Source of the DNA: JBPCMN01 sp013695115
GTDB lineage: Bacteria > Actinomycetota > Acidimicrobiia > IMCC26256 > JACDBD01
Reading direction: 5' to 3'
DNA length: 64,000 bases
Assembly: GCA_051002235.1 (NCBI GenBank)
Contig: JBPCMN010000069.1
Coordinates: forward strand, 1-64,000
Shown: positions 1 through 8,929 of the stretch, piece after piece
Position numbering within the stretch: the stretch's first letter is position 1
Layout of the letters: every line of letters starts with the position of its first letter
The notes under the pieces: model-generated
Seen by the model: the letters and a program-made list of their open reading frames with translations, nothing else
What the model was told of the DNA's origin: nothing
Databases searched by the model: none
Made by a program: the position numbers and the translations under genes

Positions 1-97
1 CATTTTCGACTCCGTTTTTGGAGGTTGGTCCTTGCGCCTTTGCCCTGACCGGGCTCTCCTGGCGGGTTCCTTCGTCTTTTCGCTCTGGTGCCCGGCG

Positions 98-103
98 TAC
101 GAT
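98..103 (+). promoter_or_regulatory. -10 element of a probable leaderless polA promoter
   Basis: TACGAT lies 9 nt before the ATG chosen for polA. The same arrangement (TAnnAT, 6-9 nt, start codon) precedes uvrB, uvrA, secG and the DUF2277 gene. I see no clear -35 hexamer. Confidence 0.4.
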
Positions 104-112
104 GCGCGCGAG

Positions 113-2770
113 ATGCCGAAGCTGCTCCTCCTCGACGGCCACTCGATCGCATACCGGGCCTTCTACGCCCTTCCCACCGACCTGAGCACCCGCGCCGGGA
201 CTGTCACCAATGCCGTCTTCGGCTTCACCTCGATGCTGGTCAAGGTCCTGGGCGATGAGCAGCCGGACCACATCGCGGTGGCGTTCGACACCGGCGCCCC
301 CACCTTCCGGGACGAGATGGACCCCGACTACAAGGCGGGAAGGAAAGAGACCCCCGCCGTCTTCTCCTCCCAACTCCCGCTCATCCGGGAGGTACTCGAC
401 GCGCTCAAGATCGACGTGCTGGAGGTGGAGGGGGTCGAAGCCGACGACGTGATCGCCACCCTGGCCACCCGCGCTGCCGCCGACGGCCTCGACGTCATCG
501 TCGTCACCGGCGACCGCGACACGTACCAGCTCGTCGAAGACCCTCACATCAAGGTGTTGTACAACCGCCGGGGTGTCTCCGACTACGTGCTCTACGACGA
601 GGCCGGCATCTTCGAGCGCTGCGGCGTCACCCCCGCGCAGTACCCGGAGTACGCGGCCCTGCGGGGGGACACGAGCGACAACCTCCCCGGGGTCCCCGGC
701 ATCGGCGAGAAGACCGCATCCAAGCTCATCTCGACCTACGGCAACCTCGAGGGGGTCTTCGAGCACCTCGACGATCTCCCACCCAAGCAGCGTCAGAACC
801 TGGGCGAGATGCGCGACCGCGTGCTCAAGAACCGCGCGATGTCGGTGCTGCGCCGCGACCTTGACCTCGACGTCAAGGTCGACGAGTTGCAGCAGGGTGG
901 CTGGGACCGCGAGCAGGTCCGGGTCCTGTTCGACCAGCTCGAGTTCCGCACACTGCTGCCGCGGCTGTTCGAGGCGGTAGGCGAGTCGGCGGCGGAGGAG
1001 ACGGTCGCGGACGCGTTCGAAGCCGACGTCAGCGTGCTCCGCGACGCCGACGCGGCCGTGCAACGGCTCAAGGCGATCAGCGCTGCCGACGACCCGTACG
1101 TGCTCGAAGCCCGGTGGGCGGCCGTTCCGGGACGCAGCGACCTGCTCGGCCTGGGCGTGGCCGACCGCGACGACGAGGCCGTGTACCTCGACGCCGCGCT
1201 GCTCGGCGAGCCGTCCGTCCAGGACGCGCTGCGGGAGCTGCTCGGGCGGGACGGGCCACCGCTGGTCGCGCACCGGGCCAAGGACCTCATGCACGGCCTC
1301 CACGTCGATGTCCGGTCCCTGCACCAGGACACCGCGGTGATGGCGTACCTGCTCGACCCGGCCGAGGGGAACTACCGCCTCGACGACCTCGCACTCCGGT
1401 ACCTGTCGCTCGAGGTGCGCTCGCCCGACGCGCCCGAGGAGTCAGGAATGCTCGACCTCGACGGTGAGTCGGGTGCCGACGACACGGGCCGGCGGGCGCT
1501 CGCCGTCCGGCGGCTGGCGGGGGTGCTGGCCGAGGCGCTCGAAGCTCGCGAGCTCACCGACCTCTATGAGCGGTTCGAACGGCCGCTCGTACGGGTGCTC
1601 GCGCGCATGGAAGAGGCGGGGGTCCGGATCGATCGCCGTTTCCTGGACGAGCTGCGCGGGGAGCTGAGCAAGAGCTGCGAAGACCTGATCGGGCGCATCC
1701 ACGCCCACGGCGGGGAGGAGTTCAACGTCAACTCGACGCCGCAGCTGCGGCGGATCCTGTTCGAGAAGCTCGGGCTCGTGCCGGTCAAGAAGACCAAGAC
1801 AGGCCCGTCCACCGACGCCGACTCCCTCCAGAAGATGGCGGCCGAGCACCCGATCGTCGAGGACCTGCTCCGGTACCGGGAGGTCGAGAAGCTTCGCAGC
1901 ACGTATGCCGACGCGCTCCCGCCGCTGATCGGAGACGACGGCCGGATCCACGCCACCTTCAAGCAGACCGATACGACCACCGGGCGGATCTCCAGCGAGG
2001 CCCCCAACCTCCAGAACGTGCCGGTACGCACCGCCGACGGTCGGGAGATGCGCCGGGCGTTCGTCGCCGACGACGGTTGCGGTCTGCTCACCGCCGACTA
2101 CTCGCAGATCGAGCTGCGGGTGCTCGCGCACCTGACCGACGACCCCGGGCTCGTCGACGCGTTCTCCCGCCGGGCCGACATCCACACGACGACCGCGGCC
2201 CGGGTGTTCGGGGTCGAGGAGTCGGACGTCGACGAGTTCCAGCGCCGGTTCGCCAAGGTCGTGAACTTCGGGCTCGCGTACGGGATGGAGGCCTACGGCC
2301 TCGGACAGCGTCTCGACATCCCCACCGACCAGGCGAAGGAGATCCTCGACAGCTACTTCGAGAGCTTCCCCAACGTGAAGGTGTTCATGGACGAGACGGT
2401 CCGGGAGGCCAAGCAGCGCGGCTACACGACCACCATCTTCGGCCGGCGGCGCCAGATCACCGAGCTGTCGTCCGACAACTTCCGCATCCGCCAGATGGGT
2501 GAGCGCATGGCCCAGAACGCGCCGGTGCAGGGGTCGGCCGCCGACATCTTCAAGCTCGCCATGATCGAGCTCGACCGTGCCCTGGAGGACGCCGGTCTCC
2601 GCTCGAGGATGGTCCTCACCGTGCACGACGAGCTCGTCCTCGAAGTGCCGCTCGAGGAACGCGAACGGGTGGAGGCGATCGTGCGCGAGGTCATGGAGTC
2701 GGTCTGCGAGTTGAAGGTCCCGCTCGAGGTCGACCTCGGCTTCGGCCCCAACTGGGCCGAGGCGAAGTAA
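113..2770 (+). CDS. polA: DNA polymerase I
   Basis: Family A DNA polymerase of 885 residues for repair synthesis and Okazaki-fragment maturation. Residues 1-290 are the 5'-3' exonuclease (LLLLDGHSIAYRAF near the start, then VTGDRDTYQLV and GDTSDNLPGVPGIGEKTA). The middle domain lacks the acidic residues of an active 3'-5' exonuclease, as in Taq and other actinobacterial PolI. The polymerase domain carries motif A (DYSQIELRVLAHL, about residue 661), motif B (KVVNFGLAYGMEAYG, about 722) and motif C (VHDELV, about 837). The frame is open upstream to 32, but the ATG at 113 gives the family's usual MPKLLLLDG N-terminus and has a -10-like TACGAT 9 nt before it, so translation may be leaderless. Confidence 0.97.
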   Translation: MPKLLLLDGHSIAYRAFYALPTDLSTRAGTVTNAVFGFTSMLVKVLGDEQPDHIAVAFDTGAPTFRDEMDPDYKAGRKETPAVFSSQLPLIREVLDALKIDVLEVEGVEADDVIATLATRAAADGLDVIVVTGDRDTYQLVEDPHIKVLYNRRGVSDYVLYDEAGIFERCGVTPAQYPEYAALRGDTSDNLPGVPGIGEKTASKLISTYGNLEGVFEHLDDLPPKQRQNLGEMRDRVLKNRAMSVLRRDLDLDVKVDELQQGGWDREQVRVLFDQLEFRTLLPRLFEAVGESAAEETVADAFEADVSVLRDADAAVQRLKAISAADDPYVLEARWAAVPGRSDLLGLGVADRDDEAVYLDAALLGEPSVQDALRELLGRDGPPLVAHRAKDLMHGLHVDVRSLHQDTAVMAYLLDPAEGNYRLDDLALRYLSLEVRSPDAPEESGMLDLDGESGADDTGRRALAVRRLAGVLAEALEARELTDLYERFERPLVRVLARMEEAGVRIDRRFLDELRGELSKSCEDLIGRIHAHGGEEFNVNSTPQLRRILFEKLGLVPVKKTKTGPSTDADSLQKMAAEHPIVEDLLRYREVEKLRSTYADALPPLIGDDGRIHATFKQTDTTTGRISSEAPNLQNVPVRTADGREMRRAFVADDGCGLLTADYSQIELRVLAHLTDDPGLVDAFSRRADIHTTTAARVFGVEESDVDEFQRRFAKVVNFGLAYGMEAYGLGQRLDIPTDQAKEILDSYFESFPNVKVFMDETVREAKQRGYTTTIFGRRRQITELSSDNFRIRQMGERMAQNAPVQGSAADIFKLAMIELDRALEDAGLRSRMVLTVHDELVLEVPLEERERVEAIVREVMESVCELKVPLEVDLGFGPNWAEAK

Positions 2771-2812
2771 TTCGACGTCCTTGCGTCACCTATCCCGGAT
2801 AGTTGTGGGTAC

Positions 2813-3547
2813 GTGACGCCGAAACCCCCTCGACCGGACTGGTTCAACCCGATCGCCGCATTCCTCGGGGCCGCCTACCTGCGCAACGCCTTCACCAAGG
2901 GCACCGAGCAGGAGGTCGAGTTCCTGGTCCACGCGCTCGGCCTCGAGCCCGGCCAGCGGGTGCTCGACGTCGGCTGCGGCCCGGGACGGCACGCGCTCGC
3001 CCTCGCCCGGCGCGGGATGGAGGTGGTCGGCGTCGACCTCTCTCCCGACTTCGTGAAGCTCGCCCGGGAGGTCGCGACCGCCGAGGGGCTCCCCGCCGCG
3101 TTCGCGGTGCTCGACGTGCGTGACCTCGCCTACGACGGCGCGTTCGACGCCGCCATCTGCCTGTGCCAGGGCGGGTTCGGGCTCCTCGGCGGAGCCGACG
3201 ACGCCGCCGTGATCGAGCGGATCGTGCGGGCGGCCGAACCGAACGGGGGTGTGGCGATCACCGCCTTCTCCTCCTACTTCGCGGTCCGGGGCCTCGAGGA
3301 CCGCGAGGACTTCGACCCGGGAACGGGTGTCCTGCGCGAGGTGGCGACGGTTCGAGACGAAGCGGGCGAGGAGCGCGACTTCGACGCCTGGACGACCTGC
3401 TTCACCGCCCGCGAGCTCACCCTGCTCGGTGAGACTGCCGGCCTCCGCGTCGACGCCGTCCACGGCGTCACCCCCGGGCGGTACCGGGTCGCGCCGCCGG
3501 CGCTCGACCAGCCAGAACTGCTGCTCCTCGGCCGCCGCCGGGCCTAG
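2813..3547 (+). CDS. Class I SAM-dependent methyltransferase
   Basis: A 244-residue Rossmann-fold methyltransferase of unknown substrate. The SAM-binding motif I is VLDVGCGPGRHALALA (about residues 43-58), followed by the acidic end of beta-2 in VVGVDLSPDF. The tryptophan-rich start (PRPDWFNPIAAFLG) is typical of small actinobacterial methyltransferases. The GTG start lies 42 nt after polA; GATAGT nine nt upstream may be a -10 for a leaderless message. The gene converges on the next one, and the stop codons share CTAG. Confidence 0.85.
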   Translation: MTPKPPRPDWFNPIAAFLGAAYLRNAFTKGTEQEVEFLVHALGLEPGQRVLDVGCGPGRHALALARRGMEVVGVDLSPDFVKLAREVATAEGLPAAFAVLDVRDLAYDGAFDAAICLCQGGFGLLGGADDAAVIERIVRAAEPNGGVAITAFSSYFAVRGLEDREDFDPGTGVLREVATVRDEAGEERDFDAWTTCFTARELTLLGETAGLRVDAVHGVTPGRYRVAPPALDQPELLLLGRRRA

Positions 3548-3975
3548 GGATCGAGGACGACGACCGGGATCTCCCGGTCGGTCTTCGTCTGGTAGTCGTC
3601 GTACGGCGGCCACACCTCAGCGGCGCGCGCCCACCACTCGTCCCGCTCGTCGCCGGTCACGACCCGGGCGCGCCGGTCGCTGACCGCGTCGCCGTCCTGG
3701 AGCGTGACCTCGGGGTCGGCGAGGAGGTTGAGGTACCAGACCGGATGCTTGGGTGCGCCGCCCAAGGACGCCACGACCGCATAGGCGCCGTCGTGCTCCA
3801 CCCGCATCAGCGCGCTCTTGCGGAGCTTGCCGGTGCGGCGACCACGGGTGGTCAGGATCACGCACGGCTTGCCCTCGAGCGTGCCACCTTCGCGGCCCCC
3901 GGTCTCCTCGTACTGGCGGACGTGCTCGGCGACGAAGTCCCAGGGGCTGGGTTCGTACTCGCCCTCGATCGGCAT
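3544..3975 (-). CDS. Nitroreductase-family deazaflavin-dependent oxidoreductase (DUF385)
   Basis: A 143-residue single-domain protein related to deazaflavin (F420)-dependent nitroreductases. The family signature is visible: ILTTRGRRTGKLRKSALMR, then VVASLGGAPKHPVWYLNLLA, then a C-terminal VWPPYDDYQTKTDREIPVVVL. Family members use or bind F420; the substrate cannot be read from the sequence. The ATG at 3975 is preceded by GGAGGAG at good spacing, so the longer upstream frame (to 4098) is rejected. It is divergent from rpsA. A partial homologue lies at the right window edge and a broken one at 60,416-60,608. Confidence 0.85.
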   Translation of the reverse strand: MPIEGEYEPSPWDFVAEHVRQYEETGGREGGTLEGKPCVILTTRGRRTGKLRKSALMRVEHDGAYAVVASLGGAPKHPVWYLNLLADPEVTLQDGDAVSDRRARVVTGDERDEWWARAAEVWPPYDDYQTKTDREIPVVVLDP

Positions 3976-4102
3976 CAGTTGCTCCTCCCGTCCTCGGACA
4001 GTCCCTACTACCACGCGGCGCCGTTCGACCTGTACGCTGGTTGACCGGCCTACGCGCGAGGTGCGCGCGAGGTCGAGGTCTGGTTCCCGAGGAGTCAATC
4101 AG

Positions 4103-5602
4103 TTGTCCGAGCAGGAAGCGGCGGAGGCGGTCGACAGCGCCACTGCCCCCGAGTCGAGTGAAGCAGCGCCGGCAGCAGCGGCTGCCACCGCCTTGAGTGG
4201 CGAGAGCGGCGCCCAGGACGGCACCGTCGTCCTCGACGACCTCGGCAGCCAATCGTTCTCTGATGCGGTTGACGAGACCATCGTCGCGTTCGACGACGGC
4301 GACATCGTCAAGGGCACGGTCGTCAAGATCGACAGCGACGAGGTTCTGCTCGACATCGGCTACAAGTCCGAGGGCGTCATCCCGTCGCGCGAGCTCTCGA
4401 TCCGCAACGACGTCGACCCCGGCGAGATCGTCCAGCTCGACCAGGAGCTCGAGGCCCTCGTCCTCACGAAGGAGGACAAGGACGGCCGGCTCATCCTCTC
4501 CAAGAAGCGGGCTCAGTACGAGCGGGCCTGGGGCACGATCGAGGAGATCAAGGAGAAGGAAGGCGTCGTCGAGGGCCCGGTAATCGAGGTGGTCAAGGGC
4601 GGGCTCATTCTCGACATCGGGCTGCGGGGCTTCCTCCCCGCGTCGCTCGTCGACCTCCGTCGGGTGCGCGACCTGCACCCGTTCGTCGGCCGCACGCTCG
4701 AGTGCAAGATCATCGAGCTCGACAAGAACCGCAACAACGTCGTCCTCTCGCGCCGGGCCTACCTCGAGGAGACCCAGCGGGAGCAGCGCGACGAGTTCCT
4801 CACCAACCTCAAGCCGGGCGAGATCCGCAAGGGCGTGGTCTCCTCGGTCGTCAACTTCGGCGCCTTCGTCGACCTCGGCGGCATGGACGGGCTCGTCCAC
4901 GTCTCCGAGCTGAGCTGGAAGCACGTCGACCACCCCAGCTCGGTGGTCCAGGTCGGCGACGAGGTCGAGGTCCAGGTCCTCGACGTCGATCTGAGCCGCG
5001 AGCGCATCTCGCTCTCGCTCAAGGCGACCCAGCAGGACCCGTGGCAGGAGTTCGCCAACTCCCACGAGGTCGGCGAGCTCGTCTACGGACGGGTCACCAA
5101 GCTGGTGCCGTTCGGAGCCTTCGTGCAGGTAGGTGACGGCATCGAGGGGCTCGTCCACATCTCGGAGATGGCGGCCCACCACGTCGAGGCGCCCGAGCAG
5201 GTCGTCACCCCGGGCGAGGAGCTCTGGGTGAAGATCATCGACATCGACCTCGACCGCCGTCGCATCTCGCTGTCGGTCAAGCAGGCGGCGGAAGGTGGGG
5301 TGGTCGCGGCCGAGTACCAGGAGCAGTTCGGCGAACACGCCTACGACGATCAGGGCAACTACATCGGCCCCGACTACACCGAGGGCGCGGCCGCACCGCC
5401 CGCGCCCGGGAACGTGCCGACGACCGACGAGGAGATCATCGTGGGCAGCGCCGCGGTGGCGGGGACCGTGGCAGCCGCGCCCGAGGTCGACGCCGCACCC
5501 GAGATCGAGCCCGCACCCGAGGTCGAGGCCGCGTCCGAGGTCGAGGCCGCGTCCGAGGTCGAGGCCGCGCCTCCGCCCGAGCCTGACGTCCCCGACGCCT
5601 GA
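4103..5602 (+). CDS. rpsA: 30S ribosomal protein S1
   Basis: RNA-binding ribosomal protein of 499 residues that helps mRNAs engage the 30S subunit. Four S1 (OB-fold) domains follow each other: one starting DIVKGTVVKIDSDEVLLDIG, a second starting VVEGPVIEVVKGGLILDIG, a third with FGAFVDLGGMDGLVHVSELS, and a fourth with FGAFVQVGDGIEGLVHISEM. The tail is acidic and Pro/Ala/Glu rich, built on an 18-bp repeat. The start is a TTG: GAGGAG sits 8 nt upstream, and upstream codons do not resemble S1. TACGCT at 4033-4038 could be the -10, giving a leader of roughly 60 nt. coaE follows after 13 nt. Confidence 0.96.
   Translation: MSEQEAAEAVDSATAPESSEAAPAAAAATALSGESGAQDGTVVLDDLGSQSFSDAVDETIVAFDDGDIVKGTVVKIDSDEVLLDIGYKSEGVIPSRELSIRNDVDPGEIVQLDQELEALVLTKEDKDGRLILSKKRAQYERAWGTIEEIKEKEGVVEGPVIEVVKGGLILDIGLRGFLPASLVDLRRVRDLHPFVGRTLECKIIELDKNRNNVVLSRRAYLEETQREQRDEFLTNLKPGEIRKGVVSSVVNFGAFVDLGGMDGLVHVSELSWKHVDHPSSVVQVGDEVEVQVLDVDLSRERISLSLKATQQDPWQEFANSHEVGELVYGRVTKLVPFGAFVQVGDGIEGLVHISEMAAHHVEAPEQVVTPGEELWVKIIDIDLDRRRISLSVKQAAEGGVVAAEYQEQFGEHAYDDQGNYIGPDYTEGAAAPPAPGNVPTTDEEIIVGSAAVAGTVAAAPEVDAAPEIEPAPEVEAASEVEAASEVEAAPPPEPDVPDA
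5483..5572 (+). repeat. Five 18-bp tandem repeats in the rpsA tail
   Basis: Five consecutive 18-bp units of the type GAGGTCGAGGCCGCGTCC encode a Glu-Val-Glu-Ala-Ala-rich hexapeptide repeat at the S1 C-terminus. The last three units are nearly identical, so copy-number variation between strains is likely. Confidence 0.8.
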
Positions 5603-5615
5603 GGCGATACGTAGC

Positions 5616-6224
5616 TTGCTCCTCGTCGGGCTGACCGGCGGGATCGGCGCCGGGAAGTCGACGGTCGCGGAACTGCTGACGGCCAAGGGCGCGGTCGTCG
5701 TCGACGCCGACGAGGTGGCCCGTGCCGTCGCCGAGCCGGGGCAGCCCGCGTTCGACGCGATCGTCGAGCGGTTCGGGCCGGAGGTCGTTACCGCCGACGG
5801 CACGATCGATCGTGCCGCCCTCGCCCGGGTGGCGTTCGCCGACGACCAGTCGCGTCAGGATCTCGAGGGCATCACCCACCCCGCGATCAATACCGAGTTC
5901 ACCCGCCGAGTGGCCGAATCGCCCACCGATCGGGTCGTCGTGCTCGACGTTCCCCTCCTGGTGGAGTCGTCGAAGGCGCGGGAGCGGCCGTACGAGGCGG
6001 TGATCGTGGTCGAAGCTCCTCGCGATGTCCGTCTCGCCCGGCTGGAGGCCCGAGGCGTGCCCCGAGCGGATGCCGAGCGGCGCATGGCCGCCCAGGCCAG
6101 CGACGAGGACCGGCGGGCGGTCGCCACGCTCGTCGTGGACAACTCGGGCGACCGCGACGACCTCGCCCGCCAGGTCGACGAGGTGTGGGCCGAGCTCGAG
6201 CGAATACACCGCGAGAAGGGTTGA
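5616..6224 (+). CDS. coaE: Dephospho-CoA kinase
   Basis: Last step of coenzyme A synthesis: ATP-dependent phosphorylation of dephospho-CoA. The 202-residue length is normal. Walker A is GLTGGIGAGKST right after the N-terminus; VVDADEVARAV and the ITHPAI segment are also family hallmarks. The frame is open far upstream inside rpsA, but the TTG at 5616 gives the canonical MLLVGLTGG start and lies 13 nt after the rpsA stop, pointing to co-transcription. The rpsA-coaE neighbourhood is usual in actinobacteria. Confidence 0.95.
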   Translation: MLLVGLTGGIGAGKSTVAELLTAKGAVVVDADEVARAVAEPGQPAFDAIVERFGPEVVTADGTIDRAALARVAFADDQSRQDLEGITHPAINTEFTRRVAESPTDRVVVLDVPLLVESSKARERPYEAVIVVEAPRDVRLARLEARGVPRADAERRMAAQASDEDRRAVATLVVDNSGDRDDLARQVDEVWAELERIHREKG

Positions 6225-6247
6225 CCGCGCCTACTCGCGAGTAGGGT
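6221..6247 (+). promoter_or_regulatory. Probable promoter with a 14-bp perfect palindrome
   Basis: TTGACC (6221-6226) and TAGGGT (6242-6247) could be -35 and -10 boxes with a 15-nt spacer. Between and overlapping them lies CTACTCGCGAGTAG (6231-6244), a perfect palindrome well placed to act as an operator for the secreted-protein gene at 6283. Confidence 0.35.
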
Positions 6248-6282
6248 TCCGCCTTCGTCCGCGTAGAACCAGGAGCCCGCCC

Positions 6283-6744
6283 ATGCGGCGTGCCAGCACG
6301 CTCACCACCACCGCCCTGCTGACTCTCGGACTCGCAACTGCCGCCTTCGCTGGTGTCGCCGCTGCCGGCGAGCTCAGCAAGAAGGAGTACAAGGCCGAGA
6401 TCAACGATGTTTGCGTGAGCGCAAACGAGGACCTCGGCGTGGTCTTCGAGGAGGTCTTCGCCGACCTCGAGGAGGACGAGGAACCGTCGCCGGAGCAGCA
6501 GCAGGCCGCCGCCGACGACGCCCTCCCGATCTTCCGGCAGATGCTCGACGACATCGAGGACCTCGACGGCCCGAAGGCGCTGAAGAAGAAGGTCGACAAG
6601 CTCGTGGACGGGTACCGGGACGTCGCCGACGAGATCGAGGATGATCCCGAGATCGTCTTCAGCGCGGACGCCGAGGACCCATTCGTCAAGCTCGACAAGC
6701 AGGCGGCGAAGCTCGGCCTCGACGACTGCGTCCAGAGCGGCTGA
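6283..6744 (+). CDS. Small secreted acidic protein of unknown function
   Basis: A 153-residue protein with a signal peptide (Arg-rich start, hydrophobic TALLTLGLATAAFAGVA, likely cut after an Ala). The mature part is highly acidic and probably helical, with long Glu/Asp runs and two cysteines, one near the mature N-terminus and one four residues from the end, which could form a disulfide. I do not recognise a domain. It sits alone between coaE and uvrB, behind the palindromic promoter at 6221-6247. The ATG at 6283 follows AGGAG at suitable spacing. Confidence 0.7.
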   Translation: MRRASTLTTTALLTLGLATAAFAGVAAAGELSKKEYKAEINDVCVSANEDLGVVFEEVFADLEEDEEPSPEQQQAAADDALPIFRQMLDDIEDLDGPKALKKKVDKLVDGYRDVADEIEDDPEIVFSADAEDPFVKLDKQAAKLGLDDCVQSG

Positions 6745-6788
6745 TCTCCGGGGGGTCGGCACCGGGCGTAACCGTCACACCCCGCCGG

Positions 6789-6794
6789 TACGAT
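6789..6794 (+). promoter_or_regulatory. -10 element, probable leaderless uvrB promoter
   Basis: TACGAT ends 8 nt before the GTG of uvrB, so the transcript would begin at or next to the start codon. Confidence 0.45.
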
Positions 6795-6802
6795 CGGGGG
6801 CG

Positions 6803-8830
6803 GTGCCGCCCCTCGAGCTCGTTACCGAACTGGAGCCTGCCGGCGACCAGCCGGCGGCCATCGAAGCGCTCGCGCGCGGGCTCGAACGGGGTGACCGTTA
6901 CCAGACCCTGCTGGGCATCACCGGGTCGGGCAAATCGTTCACGATCGCGGGGGTGATCGCCCGGGCGCAGCGGCCGACGCTGCTGCTCGCGCCCAACAAG
7001 AGCCTGGCGGCCCAGCTCGCCAGCGAGTTGCGTGAGCTCTTCCCGAAGAACCGGGTCGAGTACTTCGTCTCGTACTACGACTACTACCAGCCCGAGGCGT
7101 ACCTCCCCACGACCGACACGTACATCGAGAAGGACTCGTCGATCAACGACGAGATCGACCGCCTCCGCCACTCGGCCACGAGCGCGCTCATGTCCCGGCG
7201 GGACGTCGTGATCGTGGCGTCGGTGTCCTGCATCTACGGGCTCGGCGGTCCCGAGGAGTACGCCCGCCAGGGCCTGATCCTCGACGTGGGGGAGGAGCGC
7301 GACCAGCGCTCGATCCTGGGCCGGCTCGTCGACCTCCAGTACGAGCGCAACGACTTCGACTTCGCCCGCAACAAGTTCCGGGTCCGAGGCGACACCATCG
7401 AGGTGTTCCCGGCGTACGAGGAACGGGCGGTGCGCATCTCGCTGTTCGGCGACGAGGTCGAGCGCATCGCATCGGTCGACCCGATGACCGGCGAGGTGGT
7501 CGAGGAGCTCGAGCGGCTGGTGCTCTTCCCGGCCTCCCACTACGTCACCTCCGAGGCCGGCATGAAGCGGGCTATCGCCCAGATCGAAATGGAGCTGAAG
7601 GACCGGCTGGCCTGGCTCGAAGAGCACGGCAAGCTGCTCGAGGCGCAACGGCTGCGGATGCGCACCACCTACGACCTCGAGATGCTGCGCGAGATCGGTG
7701 TGTGCTCCGGCATCGAGAACTACTCCCGTCACCTCGACGGGCGCGCCCCCGGCGAGATGCCCTACACGCTCCTCGACTACTTCCCCGACGACTACCTCGT
7801 CGTGCTGGACGAGTCCCACGTCTCCGTGCCGCAGCTGCACGGTCAGTACGAGGGCGACCGGTCCCGCAAGGAGACCCTGGTCGAGCACGGGTTCCGGCTC
7901 CCGTCGGCGATGGACAACCGGCCGCTCCGCTTCGACGAGTTCACCGAGAAGGTCAACCAGCTCGTCTTCCTCTCGGCCACGCCGAGTCCCTACGAGATCG
8001 AGGTGTCGAACCAGGTCGTAGAGCAGATCGTGCGACCCACCGGCCTGGTCGACCCCGAGATCGTGGTGAAGCCGACCAAGGGCCAGATCGACGACCTCGT
8101 CGCCGAGATCAACGTCCGTGCCGAGCAGGACCAGCGAATCCTCGTGACCACCCTCACCAAGAAGATGGCCGAGGACCTCACCGACTACCTGATCGAGCTG
8201 GGCATGCGGGTCCGGTATCTGCACAGCGAGGTCGACACACTGGAGCGGATCGCGATCCTGCGCGACCTGCGGCTCGGTGAGTTCGACGTGCTCGTCGGCA
8301 TCAACCTCCTGCGCGAGGGCCTCGACCTGCCCGAGGTCTCGCTGGTCGCGATCCTCGACGCCGACAAGGAAGGGTTCCTACGGTCGGAGACGTCGCTCAT
8401 CCAGATGACGGGGCGCGCCGCCCGTAACGTCGACGGGTCGGTGATCATGTACGCCGACCAGGTCACCGATTCGATGCGGCGGGCGATCTCCGAGACCGGG
8501 CGGCGACGCAAGAAGCAGCTCGAGCACAACGCCGAGCAGGGCATCGACCCCCAGACCATCCGCAAGAAGGTCACCGACATCCTCGAGATGGTGCGCGCCC
8601 GTGAGGGCGAGGAGGTCACCGTCGGCGGGGGCGGTGGGCGCCGAGGCCGGGGCCGGGCCCGCCGTCAGGTCTCCGACTTCGCCGAGCTTCCCCGCGACGA
8701 GCTGGGCCGGCTCATCCAGAGCCTCCAGGAGGAGATGCACGAGGCGGCCAAGGAGCTGCGCTTCGAGGAGGCCGCCCGCCTGCGGGACGAGATCAACGAT
8801 CTCAAGCGCGAGCTGCGCGAGGTGTCCTGA
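6803..8830 (+). CDS. uvrB: Excinuclease ABC subunit B
   Basis: Damage-verifying helicase-like subunit of nucleotide excision repair (675 residues). It has Walker A GITGSGKSFT, the beta-hairpin region YYDYYQPEAYLPTTDTYIEK that clamps DNA, helicase motifs including VVLDESHVSVPQ and QMTGRAARN, and a C-terminal UVR domain (residues about 635-670) that contacts UvrC. A glycine/arginine-rich linker precedes the UVR domain. The GTG at 6803 gives the normal N-terminus; the frame upstream (to 6641) overlaps the preceding gene. uvrA follows about 100 nt downstream and uvrC lies 7 kb away, so all three excinuclease subunits are in the window. No LexA box is visible before uvrB itself. Confidence 0.97.
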   Translation: MPPLELVTELEPAGDQPAAIEALARGLERGDRYQTLLGITGSGKSFTIAGVIARAQRPTLLLAPNKSLAAQLASELRELFPKNRVEYFVSYYDYYQPEAYLPTTDTYIEKDSSINDEIDRLRHSATSALMSRRDVVIVASVSCIYGLGGPEEYARQGLILDVGEERDQRSILGRLVDLQYERNDFDFARNKFRVRGDTIEVFPAYEERAVRISLFGDEVERIASVDPMTGEVVEELERLVLFPASHYVTSEAGMKRAIAQIEMELKDRLAWLEEHGKLLEAQRLRMRTTYDLEMLREIGVCSGIENYSRHLDGRAPGEMPYTLLDYFPDDYLVVLDESHVSVPQLHGQYEGDRSRKETLVEHGFRLPSAMDNRPLRFDEFTEKVNQLVFLSATPSPYEIEVSNQVVEQIVRPTGLVDPEIVVKPTKGQIDDLVAEINVRAEQDQRILVTTLTKKMAEDLTDYLIELGMRVRYLHSEVDTLERIAILRDLRLGEFDVLVGINLLREGLDLPEVSLVAILDADKEGFLRSETSLIQMTGRAARNVDGSVIMYADQVTDSMRRAISETGRRRKKQLEHNAEQGIDPQTIRKKVTDILEMVRAREGEEVTVGGGGGRRGRGRARRQVSDFAELPRDELGRLIQSLQEEMHEAAKELRFEEAARLRDEINDLKRELREVS

Positions 8831-8884
8831 GGCGCGTTCGGGGTACGACCGCGGGGCAGCCGCCCGGAGAAGCCGAGCACTTCG

Positions 8885-8900
8885 TCGAACATCCGTTCGA
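8885..8900. promoter_or_regulatory. LexA (SOS) box upstream of uvrA
   Basis: TCGAACATCCGTTCGA is a perfect inverted repeat (TCGAAC, 4 nt, GTTCGA) matching the actinobacterial/Gram-positive LexA operator. It occupies the -35 position, 17 nt before the TAGGAT box of uvrA, so a bound repressor would block RNA polymerase. Confidence 0.8.
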
Positions 8901-8917
8901 TCCGGGCCCGCGCCCGG

Positions 8918-8923
8918 TAGGAT
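8918..8923 (+). promoter_or_regulatory. -10 element, probable leaderless uvrA promoter
   Basis: TAGGAT ends 6 nt before the uvrA GTG. The LexA box lies 17 nt upstream, where the -35 would be. Confidence 0.5.
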
Positions 8924-8929
8924 GAGCGC

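Noticed and set aside
1442..2626. 394-codon minus-strand frame in polA
   Set aside because: Antisense to the polymerase domain, with no motif.
3617..5803. 728-codon minus-strand frame with LGRGLDLG-type repeats
   Set aside because: Antisense of rpsA; the apparent protein repeats are the reverse reading of the 18-bp rpsA tail repeats.
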